From RGIG9151 sp963635575 (GTDB lineage: Bacteria; Bacillota; Clostridia; TANB77; RGIG9151), in assembly GCA_963635575.1 (NCBI GenBank), contig CAVHFU010000001.1:55299-119298 (forward strand): 64,000 nucleotides of DNA, read 5' to 3'. Positions 25,426 through 34,676 of this stretch are shown piece after piece. The notes below the pieces were generated by a model. That model did no database searches, was not told the DNA's origin, and saw only the letters and a list, made by a program, of their open reading frames with translations. The stretch's first letter is position 1. The number at the start of each line of letters is the position of its first letter. Both the position numbers and the translations under genes were made by a program.

Positions 25426-27822
25426 TTACGTTTCCGTCGGCATTTCAGTATTTGTGCCATTTAAAACCCTATATTCCGCATCCTCTTGTATTGAAATGCT
25501 ATCATTCCAATATGTTTTTCCATTAGCTAGTTTATAGTAAACAGGGTATTTTGTAAAATCATATATCTTTCCTTCATGCATTTTTTTATGTCTTGCATCT
25601 AAGAAGTCCGTTTTTCCTGTGCCTTTTTTCTTATTGCCTTTAGCATCTCTTGTAACATAGTATAAAGTCTTAAATGCTAATTGATTAACCGCATGAGGTT
25701 TAATATTATCAGTATATTTAATACCAACACCAATACCTTCATCCGACAATCCCGTGCCATCTTTTACCTGGCTAAGTGGTGTCATAGATAACGAATATTT
25801 ATAATCCATACACTCACGTCTTCCAAAAACTGCTGACCAATATTCACTATCTTCTACGTTTGTATCACCAAACACTAGTTGAGTCTTTGTATTAGATACA
25901 ACAACCTGTTTGTAATACTTCATTGATTCTGTACGAGCAAGTTGAGATAAGTTTTGAATTGCAACAATCATAGCACAACGATATTTTCTAAAAAGAGTAA
26001 AGCATGTCTCTGTCTCCTTGTTAACGAAATCAGGGAACTCGTCTATATATAGAAAATGTGGAATTCTTGTGCTTTCGTTACCGGGTCTACGGAGCACCGC
26101 ATCTTGCATAGACAATATAAAGAACATTCCAAACGGCTTAGAAAGTAATCCACCAAGTTCACCACGTCTTGTACATACAGATACACATTGTCCCTCACTA
26201 AGTACCTTATCAAAATCAAGATTCTTGTCTCTTGAGCATAAAATCTTTTTAACCATCTCGTGACGCATTAAATTATCAAGTTGTGTTGTAGCTCCATATA
26301 AAAACTTCTCGGTTTCTTTTCTTCCGCTTCCTACTGTACCGGGAATAGGTCTGCCATTTAAGTCGTATGGTGGATTATAGAAGTTCTTTTCAAAATACTT
26401 AACCAAAATTCTATATTCTTCCGCAAGTTCCTCATCCTTTTTAAGTTCTTCACACATAGCCTCAACTAAATTGTAGTCATACATCATCTTAAGCATATCT
26501 TCTAATGTCGGCATCTCGCCATTATGCATTCTAGGATACATTACCTTTAATAATAGTGCTAAGTTTTCCAAAGCTTGTTGAGTAACTTGACCGAAGAACA
26601 CGTTATTACCACCCGGATTTTCGCTTTCATACATCCCTTGTAAAACGTTAGAAATAATACTTGCCGCTTTATCCGGATCTGCATTTTGGAAAGGATTCAT
26701 TCCGTAAGAATCAGGATCTTGTGGATCTATTGTTTTTACTTCTATGCCATAGTTTTTAGCAACCTTCTTAAAATTATCGCAATAATTACCATCAGGCTCT
26801 ACAACAGTAATACCTAAATCTTTATAAACATATTCACCGGTAGAATGATTTTGATTTTTAATCATATCGCCAAAAAACTGTTCAAATTCTTCTTCTTTTC
26901 CCTCTTTAGGCTTTATAAGTCCTAATGAGAAATTTCTATTTAATTCTTCATTAGAATAAGGAGATTCAATATACGCAATTCCCTTTGAAAGAGCTTCTAT
27001 CGCTAAACGTTTTCCCTCTTCTCTGAAGAAGAACTTTTTCTCTAAGTCGCTTGCACACATAGGCAAAAGCAATGTAGACGTCTTACCGGTACCGGTAGCA
27101 CCCTGAATCAATGTAGACTCCATACGCCTATTTTCCGGAACGACAACCATTTGACCGGAAGTTGCATCTTTACACACAGCCACTTCACAAGTATATTTAC
27201 CAGTTGCCATAGCCTTAGGAGTATTGTCGATAATCTTCATATCTCTAATCACTTCAGTCGTATCAGGCCTTCCCATCGCATCTGCTGTGAATGAACAAGA
27301 TACAGCAATAACTAAAGTTGGAATATATATAGTACCAGCTCTTATGGCTCCTATCATCTTATCTCCAGCTTCACTCCAAGCCATAGCTAAATTTTGGCTT
27401 CCTGCAAGTGATAGTAAATAGCAGATGAAAGTATTGGACCATTCCGCTAACATAAAACTTCCAAGTAATGAAACAGCTAAAATCGTGAAAACAAAAACTT
27501 TTCTTCTACCCACGCGATTTTTTCCATATGTCGATGAACAAAAATACGCATATCCGGCAAGCGGAATCAAAAAAGCGAGTGAATACTCGAGTGAGCTCCA
27601 CATATGTACATTTTTTACAGGATTAAAATTGTTAACAGACAATAGTGAAAAAAGAATATTTGAGCTTTTTGAATATCCTTCTACATTAATTCCACCATAA
27701 TTTGCAAAAAATATCATCATAATAAATGTAAAAAATCTATTTAGAATTAAAAGACCCGCCATTATATAAAAAACCTTACACATAAAATCTGCATCTTTCG
27801 TTTTTGCCTTTAAATAGTCCAC
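25426..27822 (-). CDS. VirD4/TraG-like membrane ATPase, second of a tandem pair
   Basis: 798 residues from a GTG (GGTGA site). The first 190 residues hold about five membrane segments. Then come Walker A GATGTGKTSTLLLP near residue 240 and Walker B HFLYIDEFPDFV near 590, followed by MIVAIQNLSQLAR, the TraG/TraD-type motif. Coupling proteins of this family bring DNA or protein to a type IV secretion channel. It is clearly homologous to its upstream neighbour over the whole length, including VVEPDGNYCDNFKKV and SVCTRRGELGGLLSKPFGMF. No relaxase, VirB4 or integrase gene is nearby. Confidence 0.85.
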   Translation of the reverse strand: MDYLKAKTKDADFMCKVFYIMAGLLILNRFFTFIMMIFFANYGGINVEGYSKSSNILFSLLSVNNFNPVKNVHMWSSLEYSLAFLIPLAGYAYFCSSTYGKNRVGRRKVFVFTILAVSLLGSFMLAEWSNTFICYLLSLAGSQNLAMAWSEAGDKMIGAIRAGTIYIPTLVIAVSCSFTADAMGRPDTTEVIRDMKIIDNTPKAMATGKYTCEVAVCKDATSGQMVVVPENRRMESTLIQGATGTGKTSTLLLPMCASDLEKKFFFREEGKRLAIEALSKGIAYIESPYSNEELNRNFSLGLIKPKEGKEEEFEQFFGDMIKNQNHSTGEYVYKDLGITVVEPDGNYCDNFKKVAKNYGIEVKTIDPQDPDSYGMNPFQNADPDKAASIISNVLQGMYESENPGGNNVFFGQVTQQALENLALLLKVMYPRMHNGEMPTLEDMLKMMYDYNLVEAMCEELKKDEELAEEYRILVKYFEKNFYNPPYDLNGRPIPGTVGSGRKETEKFLYGATTQLDNLMRHEMVKKILCSRDKNLDFDKVLSEGQCVSVCTRRGELGGLLSKPFGMFFILSMQDAVLRRPGNESTRIPHFLYIDEFPDFVNKETETCFTLFRKYRCAMIVAIQNLSQLARTESMKYYKQVVVSNTKTQLVFGDTNVEDSEYWSAVFGRRECMDYKYSLSMTPLSQVKDGTGLSDEGIGVGIKYTDNIKPHAVNQLAFKTLYYVTRDAKGNKKKGTGKTDFLDARHKKMHEGKIYDFTKYPVYYKLANGKTYWNDSISIQEDAEYRVLNGTNTEMPTET

Positions 27823-27840
27823 TTTTCTTTCACCGCCATT

Positions 27841-30309
27841 CTAAAGTTTCTTTTCAATTTCAATAACAACATCATCTATCATTTCCGGTTCATCTACTAT
27901 AGTTGTAGCTAGCTTTGAATTTTCACTGGCAAGTAAGTTTTGCATTTCTTCTCTTTCTTTCTCAATCTGCTTAATGTCTTCCTCGGAATTAATTCCGCTA
28001 ATAGCATTATTCATCTCGATTTCACTATCAACAATGCTCTTTGCAACAGGCTTTTCACGCAATGTGCAATCGTTCGGATTATACTGTACATAAGGTTCAA
28101 AATCATATTCGCTAATATCGAATTTCTTCAAATACTTTTTATCTAAGAAATCAGTTACACCCTTACCGAAAATCTGACTGCCTTTAGCATCTCTAGTTCT
28201 GTAAAATAGAGTCTTAAACGGCAATTCGGTTAAATGGAAAGGCTGTATGTTTTGTGTGAAATCTATACCCATACTTATGTTTTCTTTACTTGCCTCTTCC
28301 TTCTCAACGTTTGGTATCGGCTTGGAAGTTACACTGTTTCCTAAGTTCCAATATTCAAATTTACCAAATGCTGTACTCCAATATTCGCTATCTTCCCTAT
28401 TTGTATCACCAAATACCAGCGCTGTTTTACTGTTTGATGTAACTACTTCCTTATAAAACTCCATAGATTTATTTCTCTCGAGTTGAGATAAGTTTTGAAT
28501 TGCAATTGTCATTCCGCAACGATATTTTCTAAATAATGTAAAACATGTTTCTGTTTCCTTATTTACAAAGTCAGGGAATTCATCTATGTACATAAAATGA
28601 GGTATTCTTGTATTCTCATCGCCAGGCCTACGTAGTACCGCATCTTGCATAGTCAAAATATAGAACATACCAAAAGGCTTTGAAAGTAGGGCACCTAATT
28701 CACCACGTCTTGTACATACAGATACACATCCACCCTCAGCTAGTATTCTATCTAAATCTATATTATTGTCTCTACTACATAATATTCTTCTTACCATCTT
28801 GTTTCTCATTAAGTTATCAAGTTGGGTTGTAGCACCATATAAAAACAATTCTGTTTCTTTTCTGTTACTGCCAATAGACCCCATAACCGGTTTGCCATTT
28901 ACATCAAGTGGTGGATTGTAAAAATTCTTTTCAAAGTACTTAATTAAAATTGCATGTCTTTCGCTAAGAATCGGATCAAGTTTCATCTCTTCGCACATAT
29001 CTTCAACAATATTATAATTATATAAACATTCAAGCATATCTTCTAGCGTAGGAATTTGATTGTCATGCATTCTCGGATACATAACTTTAAGTAAAATAGC
29101 CAAGTTCTCTAATGCTTGTTGTGTAACCTGGCCAAAGAACAAGTTACTCGAATCTGGATTTTCACTCTCATACATTCCCTTTAATACAGTAGAGATTATA
29201 CTTGCAACCTTAGCAGGGCTTTTATTTATAAATGGATTTATGCCATAAGAATTAGGGTCAATAGGGTCAATTTTATAAACCATAATTCCCAAATTATCAG
29301 CAACAACTCTAAAGTCATCAATATAATTTCCATCAGGCTCTAATACAGTTATACCAACATCTCTAAATATAAGTTCCTTAGTAACAGGATCTTCACCCTT
29401 TATCATAGGTTTTAATATTTCCATAAATTCCTTTTCTCTTCCATAAATAGGACGTAAAAAGTTAAGAGAAAAACATTTGTTTAATGTTTCATTATCATAT
29501 GGTGCATTAACATATGCACAACCCGCAGTCAATGCTTTATAAGCTAATTCCTTAGCCTTCTCTCTAAAGAAATATTTCTTCTCCAAATCACTTGCACACA
29601 TAGGCAAAAGTAATGTAGATGTTTTACCTGTACCGGTAGCACCTTGAACTAAAACTGTCTCCATACGTCTTGCTTCCGTAATCATAACAGGCTTGCCTGT
29701 CTTATAATCTTCACAAACCTTAACCTCGCAAGTCATTTCTCCGACCAATTCCGGATTTGTCTTTGAAGGAATTAAAGATAATTTTTTAAGTTTACCAACC
29801 GGATGCTCATTATCAAACAAAGCCACAACCGTTGTAGGCGTAACAGCAATAGTACAAACAGGAATGTATAAAGTTGCGTAGGCTAAAGCCTCCTTAAATT
29901 TATCTTCACCGAACTCCAATCCAACTCGTAAAATTTCTCCATTTCTAAAAAAGCTACAAAAATACAAAATAAACTCATTAGACCATTGAGCAAGCATTAC
30001 AAAGCAAATTACAGCAAGTAACGCATATGTAACTACATACATCTTCATTTTATTATTTGTATCTGCTGCATACTTTGAAGAACAAAAATATGCAAAACCG
30101 GCAAGTGGAAGTAAAAACGATAGTGCATATTCTTCCGAGTACCAAAATAGCGATCTATACAATTCATCAGACGGAAGTCTTATACTTTTTCCGCCTAACG
30201 TCACGAGCAATGCAATAAGTCTATTCAAAATAACTAAAACCGTAGCACCATAAAAAATTTTAGTAAGTATTTCAGGTTTATTAAGTTTTTTCTTTATATC
30301 TTCAAACAA
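27841..30309 (-). CDS. VirD4/TraG-like membrane ATPase, first of a tandem pair
   Basis: About 822 residues from a TTG at 30309, which has GGTGG 7 bases upstream; an in-frame ATG at 30327 has no ribosome site. Membrane segments lie in the first 180 residues, Walker A GATGTGKTSTLLLP is near 226 and Walker B HFMYIDEFPDFV near 573. It carries a C-terminal extension absent from the paralogue, rich in Glu and coiled-coil-like (SGINSEEDIKQIEKEREEMQ). A good promoter precedes it, and 18 bases separate it from the second copy. The partner system is not in the window. Confidence 0.85.
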   Translation of the reverse strand: MFEDIKKKLNKPEILTKIFYGATVLVILNRLIALLVTLGGKSIRLPSDELYRSLFWYSEEYALSFLLPLAGFAYFCSSKYAADTNNKMKMYVVTYALLAVICFVMLAQWSNEFILYFCSFFRNGEILRVGLEFGEDKFKEALAYATLYIPVCTIAVTPTTVVALFDNEHPVGKLKKLSLIPSKTNPELVGEMTCEVKVCEDYKTGKPVMITEARRMETVLVQGATGTGKTSTLLLPMCASDLEKKYFFREKAKELAYKALTAGCAYVNAPYDNETLNKCFSLNFLRPIYGREKEFMEILKPMIKGEDPVTKELIFRDVGITVLEPDGNYIDDFRVVADNLGIMVYKIDPIDPNSYGINPFINKSPAKVASIISTVLKGMYESENPDSSNLFFGQVTQQALENLAILLKVMYPRMHDNQIPTLEDMLECLYNYNIVEDMCEEMKLDPILSERHAILIKYFEKNFYNPPLDVNGKPVMGSIGSNRKETELFLYGATTQLDNLMRNKMVRRILCSRDNNIDLDRILAEGGCVSVCTRRGELGALLSKPFGMFYILTMQDAVLRRPGDENTRIPHFMYIDEFPDFVNKETETCFTLFRKYRCGMTIAIQNLSQLERNKSMEFYKEVVTSNSKTALVFGDTNREDSEYWSTAFGKFEYWNLGNSVTSKPIPNVEKEEASKENISMGIDFTQNIQPFHLTELPFKTLFYRTRDAKGSQIFGKGVTDFLDKKYLKKFDISEYDFEPYVQYNPNDCTLREKPVAKSIVDSEIEMNNAISGINSEEDIKQIEKEREEMQNLLASENSKLATTIVDEPEMIDDVVIEIEKKL

Positions 30310-30347
30310 GGCTATTCCACCTTTCATATCTAATCACATACACTTAA

Positions 30348-30376
30348 ATTATCCTACATTTTGACAATAAAGTCAA
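30348..30376 (-). promoter_or_regulatory. Promoter of the VirD4-like gene pair
   Basis: TTGACT (-35, 30371-30376), 17 bases, GATAAT (-10, 30348-30353) on the minus strand. The inverted repeat TTGAC/GTCAA (30361-30376) overlaps the -35, which could be a regulator site. Confidence 0.7.
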
Positions 30377-30430
30377 TATAAAGCGAGAATTATGTAAATG
30401 TTTTCTATGGTTTACCAATATCTTTATCGG

Positions 30431-30466
30431 AAAAAAGCAACAGATTTTTAACAAAACCTGTTGCTT
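30431..30466 (-). terminator. Terminator after murD
   Basis: AAGCAACAG pairs with CTGTTGCTT across a 14-base loop, followed on the minus strand by TTTTTT. It lies 5-40 bases after the murD stop. Confidence 0.85.
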
Positions 30467-30470
30467 TAGC

Positions 30471-31718
30471 TTACTTTTTTATCAATTCCTTAAATTTATT
30501 GCCTCTCTCTTCAAAATTCTTAAAATATCCATAACTTGCAGCAGCCGGAGAAAGTAAGCAAACCTTGCCTTTTTCAGTCACTTCTTTAGCACGTTTTACA
30601 GCTTCCTCTAAATCATTTACTAAAATAGCCCTATTCGGGTTCATCTTGCTATAAATTATTTTACCGGTATCATATGCTAATATAATATTTCTAACATCAG
30701 AGTTCGTAAGATATGTTGCAAAATTATCATAATGTATTCCTCTATCTAAGCCACCAATAATCACAGTATCCACTTCTTTTAAGCTTTCAATTGCGTTAAT
30801 AGTAGCCTCAGGGATTGTAGAAATCGAATCATTATAATATTTTATTCCATTAAATTTCCCAACAAACTCAAGTCTATGAGCTAGTCCGGAAAAATCTTTT
30901 ACTGTCTTCCTAATTTCATCCTCGCTTATTCCTATTTCCATTGCAACTAGCCTTGCAGCCATAATATTCTTTTTATTATGTTCACCTATTAACTTAGTTT
31001 CCACATCATATTCATAAGGAAATGCTAGTTTTTTCCCCTTCGCATACTTTTCTATATAGTTTTTAACTAGTTCATTTTCCCTGTTGTAAATCACAACATC
31101 ATTTTCATCTTGGTGCCTAAAAATATTTACCTTAGCCAATTGATAATCTTCATAAGACTTATAGTGGTCTAAATGTTCTTCAAAAATATTAAGAATAACC
31201 GAAATATGTGGAGAAACGGTCAAATTCTCAAGCTGGTGAGATGACATTTCACACACAAGTAACGTATCATCCTTAATATCTTCTAAGCACGAAAGTGGCG
31301 GAACACCAATATTACCAATAAGTCTAACGTCAATTCCAGCTCTGCTTAAAATATTATAAATTAAAGTCGTTGTAGTGCTTTTACCCTTTGTGCCGGTAAT
31401 CCCTATAATATTTTTACCATTAGCCTTCAAAAGCAAATCTGTTTGAGAAGTAACAATAGACTCCTCTCCCTCAATACCAAAAAAAGGTATCCCCGGAGAC
31501 TTAATAATAACATCATAGCATTTTACTGCCTCCAAATAATTATCCCCAAAGTAAACCTTTTCAGGTGCTTTAATCTCATTCTTATCAGCAATTCCAAGAG
31601 AAGCATATTTAACATATTTTTTTATAAATTCGTAAGTAGACTTACCCTCTCTTCCAAATCCTAGAATCAAAATATTCTTTTCATTTAACATTCCGGCAAT
31701 TTCATTAATAACCCTCAT
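30471..31718 (-). CDS. murD: UDP-N-acetylmuramoyl-L-alanine--glutamate ligase (MurD/MurD2 type)
   Basis: 415 residues; ATG at 31718 chosen for its GGAAGGG site. An N-terminal Rossmann domain (NILILGFGREGKST), the ATP loop GITGTKGKSTTTTLIYNIL near residue 105, ILNIFEEHLDHYKS, and the ligase C-domain (RLEFVGKFNGIKYYNDSIST) are present. MurD adds D-Glu to UDP-MurNAc-L-Ala. In Xanthomonas a variant, MurD2, adds L-Glu and the neighbouring MurL epimerises it. The gene directly upstream here looks like murL, so this enzyme may use L-Glu. The terminator follows closely. Confidence 0.88.
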   Translation of the reverse strand: MRVINEIAGMLNEKNILILGFGREGKSTYEFIKKYVKYASLGIADKNEIKAPEKVYFGDNYLEAVKCYDVIIKSPGIPFFGIEGEESIVTSQTDLLLKANGKNIIGITGTKGKSTTTTLIYNILSRAGIDVRLIGNIGVPPLSCLEDIKDDTLLVCEMSSHQLENLTVSPHISVILNIFEEHLDHYKSYEDYQLAKVNIFRHQDENDVVIYNRENELVKNYIEKYAKGKKLAFPYEYDVETKLIGEHNKKNIMAARLVAMEIGISEDEIRKTVKDFSGLAHRLEFVGKFNGIKYYNDSISTIPEATINAIESLKEVDTVIIGGLDRGIHYDNFATYLTNSDVRNIILAYDTGKIIYSKMNPNRAILVNDLEEAVKRAKEVTEKGKVCLLSPAAASYGYFKNFEERGNKFKELIKK

Positions 31719-31737
31719 ACTTTTCCCTTCCATATCA

Positions 31738-32970
31738 TTAAAATTCTCTTAAAAGATAAGGCAAATTATCCTTATACTTTTCTTTTAGTAAGCAAACAGC
31801 CTCATTAACCTCTGCCCTTGTACCAACACATTCAAACGGCTTAGTCTTGTAAACACCCGTAAGTTCCTTATAGTATCTTTCAAGTTCTTTATCATCTAAT
31901 AAATTATGTCCAAAAATATCAATCATTTCTTGTTCTTCCAAAAAAGGTGCTAAAATAATATACACAAACAAGCATTTCGGACATTTACCACACCAGTCAT
32001 TGCCACCATTTTTACTTCCAACATTGCAACTTCTAAAAATCTTGTGATACTTTTTATACTCAGCAAATTTCTTAGCAATATCAATCTCGCGCATACCTCT
32101 AAGCAAACTAAAATAATGTATATATGACGTAATATTCCTCTCAACATACTTAACAAAATCAATTTCAAATTCTAATGACTTAGAATATTGATGATTAGCT
32201 CCTGTTTCCTCATCTGTACACTCATTTGCACTACTTTCATTAGAAAGCACAACAAACTCACGTCCAGACACAAGTGCACAAAATATGCCTAAAAACGCAA
32301 GTGATGCCGAAAACGGCGTATGTCCGTTTAAATATCCATTCTTATTTAACTCTAATAAAGTAGGATCAATCTTCCTAATAACTTCAACAGAATCAGCCAT
32401 TGTATAACCGGCAGTAACCACAGTATCAACAGTAGCACCACGCGGATTAACAATAAAGCATGTATTATCTGCATTTTGTGCCTTTAGTAATTCAATAGTA
32501 ACAACAGAATCTTTACCGCCACCAATAGGCACTAAGTTGCCGGAAAAATTATCTATCTTGGATTTCTTAAAAGTAAGAACGGTTGCATTTTCAAAATTAA
32601 CAAACTCATCATACTGAGCTTTAATATTATTAACAAACCTAAACTCACCAAGTCCGTTAAAGAAAAGCTTTTTCCAAAATTCAATCTGTTCATCACTTAA
32701 GTGTCCAGCATTAATAATTACTTTTTTAGGACAAGCACACTTATAATAGCTAATAAGTTCAGCCATTCCTAAATTAAACAGAAAAGCGTCTCTATCAACC
32801 AAATTATCCATAACAAAAAAATGTTTTTTAATAACATTCAACTTATGTACAAATTTAATATCCCCAAGCGAATAAAAGAAATTTATTTCCAAATCATTTT
32901 CATTCTCCCTAAAGGAAAAACTATCATAAGATATACTTTCATACTTTTCTCTTAATTCCTCAAAATTCAA
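31738..32970 (-). CDS. murL: PP-loop ATP-dependent enzyme, probable UDP-MurNAc-L-Ala-L-Glu epimerase (MurL)
   Basis: 410 residues. A PP-loop motif GGGKDSVVTIELL lies near residue 150, followed by FIVNPRG. A CGKCPKCLFVYI cysteine motif is near residue 330. PP-loop enzymes release AMP and pyrophosphate, which is what MurL does while epimerising the terminal L-Glu of UDP-MurNAc-L-Ala-L-Glu. It lies directly upstream of murD, as murL does beside murD2 in Xanthomonas. Likely TTG start, 6 bases after ykvI. The assignment rests on motif and context; an unrelated PP-loop function is the alternative. Confidence 0.68.
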   Translation of the reverse strand: MNFEELREKYESISYDSFSFRENENDLEINFFYSLGDIKFVHKLNVIKKHFFVMDNLVDRDAFLFNLGMAELISYYKCACPKKVIINAGHLSDEQIEFWKKLFFNGLGEFRFVNNIKAQYDEFVNFENATVLTFKKSKIDNFSGNLVPIGGGKDSVVTIELLKAQNADNTCFIVNPRGATVDTVVTAGYTMADSVEVIRKIDPTLLELNKNGYLNGHTPFSASLAFLGIFCALVSGREFVVLSNESSANECTDEETGANHQYSKSLEFEIDFVKYVERNITSYIHYFSLLRGMREIDIAKKFAEYKKYHKIFRSCNVGSKNGGNDWCGKCPKCLFVYIILAPFLEEQEMIDIFGHNLLDDKELERYYKELTGVYKTKPFECVGTRAEVNEAVCLLKEKYKDNLPYLLREF

Positions 32971-32976
32971 CTATAC

Positions 32977-33999
32977 TCACGCACCTTTTTTAAAAGCTCT
33001 TGACTTATTATGCCCAATAATTAGCATTGCAATCAAAAAAATTCCGGCAACTCCCATATAAAAATACAATCCGGCAACAAGATTTGAAAAACCAGCCAAA
33101 CTAAATAAATATGCAACAAAACATATAAATCCAAACTTAAAATTATTTTTCTCAACTCTTGCATATACACCGTATAATGCCCCAACCGCAGTACTCAAGA
33201 CCGCCAGTAAAAACATAAAGCCATATAGCAATCCATTTGTAGTACCCGCCAAAGTTGCAATAGGAATTTCCACACCTTGTATTTTATCATAATTTACTAA
33301 AAGTGCAAGGTAAATAATATAACCCAAAATTCCAATTATAACTCCCGACAAAACACAAGTCACTCTTATTTCTCCCCTACTCTTACAAGCATTTCCCAAA
33401 GCCGGAAGAATAGAAAAACTCATCACCAAATTATAAGAAACGTATATAATCGAAGAAATAATTGCAGCAATAACTCCATCATAATTAACCTCGTTAATAA
33501 CACTAAACTTAACAATATCAGAAACATTAATAGAACGAACGGCTACAAAACAAGTAATAATAATCAAAAGAGGAATTTCGATAGAGCTAACCCCCATAAT
33601 ACCACGAATTCCAACAATAGTCACAAAAAAAGTAAGAATAGCAAAAATAGCCGCACCAACAGGAGCACTAATACCAAGAGTTTGCTCGAAAAATGCGCCA
33701 CAACCTGAGAACATCGTCCCGGCAGTCGCAATTAAGAAAAATGCAAACAAAAAATCAACAAACTTTTTAAACTTGCACCTAAACGCATATCCCAGTGCCA
33801 CCTCATACGAATCAGACTTGCTTGTATAACCCATAAGCATAAGTCTTTCACCAAAAATAACAAATAAAACAGACATAAGAATAATTCCAATTAAACCATA
33901 AACCCCATAATCAACAAAATACTGCCTAATTTCCTGACCGGACGTAAAGCCGGCACCAACAACAGCACCAATAAACGTAAAAGCCAACATAAAAAACAC
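32977..33999 (-). CDS. YkvI-family membrane transporter
   Basis: 340 residues and about ten membrane segments. The N-terminus FIGAVVGAGFTSGQEIRQYF is the family hallmark and resembles the first helix of amino-acid/sodium symporters of the LeuT fold. Substrate unknown. It is followed at once by the murL-like gene. A near-perfect palindrome (34003-34026) covers its ribosome site. Confidence 0.82.
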   Translation of the reverse strand: MFFMLAFTFIGAVVGAGFTSGQEIRQYFVDYGVYGLIGIILMSVLFVIFGERLMLMGYTSKSDSYEVALGYAFRCKFKKFVDFLFAFFLIATAGTMFSGCGAFFEQTLGISAPVGAAIFAILTFFVTIVGIRGIMGVSSIEIPLLIIITCFVAVRSINVSDIVKFSVINEVNYDGVIAAIISSIIYVSYNLVMSFSILPALGNACKSRGEIRVTCVLSGVIIGILGYIIYLALLVNYDKIQGVEIPIATLAGTTNGLLYGFMFLLAVLSTAVGALYGVYARVEKNNFKFGFICFVAYLFSLAGFSNLVAGLYFYMGVAGIFLIAMLIIGHNKSRAFKKGA

Positions 34000-34002
34000 C
34001 CC

Positions 34003-34026
34003 TTAAGCAAATATATTTACTTAAGG
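34003..34026 (-). promoter_or_regulatory. Hairpin overlapping the ykvI ribosome site
   Basis: On the minus strand CCTTAAG and CTTAAGG flank a loop that itself contains AAATATATTT. The 3' arm holds the AAGG of the AAGGGGTG ribosome site a few bases before the ATG. The hairpin could limit translation until melted. Confidence 0.45.
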
Positions 34027-34140
34027 AGCGTTTTATTCCAACCAAAAAACCGCTTTGCCCCCATGTCAAACTTCAATCCATGCAATCATCTTCCAATACA
34101 GTTTACATGTTTTCTATTTATAGGTATCTTATCTTTTAAG

Positions 34141-34659
34141 CTAATCGATATTATTATTTACTGCAAATAAAGCCGCCTTTGTTCTATCAGTAACATTAAT
34201 CTTCTTAAAAATGTTATTCAAGTGATTTTTAACCGTTTTTTCGCTTAAATACAACGTTTTAGCAATATCTTTATTAGTAAGTCCATGAGCAAGTAACCCT
34301 AAAACCTCTCTTTCCCTATTACTAAGGTGTTCCACTTTACTATTACTCATCTCATTCATTATTCCACCTAAAAGTAGCTTAACACCATATATTTCGCCTT
34401 TAACAGAAAATCCGGAATACTTAATTCCAAAATCAGAAGACATTTTTTCATTATCTTTATTTATGTCATTACTTGTTATCTCTATAACCTTATCAACGCC
34501 TAGTTCTTTGGCAACTTTTAAATTATTCACAATATCCTTCCGGGTACACAAAAAAGCACAATCTTTTCCATTCAACTGTGCTATTTTGTAATTATCTTTA
34601 GTTTCGATTTTATCAAAAAACTTTTCTAGTTCTGTATCTCCCATAATGGCTAAACTCAC
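34141..34659 (-). CDS. LuxR/NarL-type DNA-binding protein without a receiver domain
   Basis: 172 residues from a GTG with GAGG upstream. The C-terminal 65 residues are a LuxR helix-turn-helix: LSNREREVLGLLAHGLTNKD followed by LYLSEKTVKNHLNNIFKKI. The N-terminal 100 residues form an alpha/beta domain without the phospho-acceptor aspartate pattern of response regulators. The input signal is unknown. It lies just downstream of gpr, so a link to sporulation is possible but not shown. Confidence 0.82.
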   Translation of the reverse strand: MSLAIMGDTELEKFFDKIETKDNYKIAQLNGKDCAFLCTRKDIVNNLKVAKELGVDKVIEITSNDINKDNEKMSSDFGIKYSGFSVKGEIYGVKLLLGGIMNEMSNSKVEHLSNREREVLGLLAHGLTNKDIAKTLYLSEKTVKNHLNNIFKKINVTDRTKAALFAVNNNID

Positions 34660-34676
34660 TTTTCCTCAGCTCCCGG

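Noticed and set aside
25426..30309. Integrative conjugative element
   Set aside because: Only coupling-protein-like ATPases are present; no relaxase, channel genes, integrase or attachment repeats are seen in the surrounding housekeeping genes.
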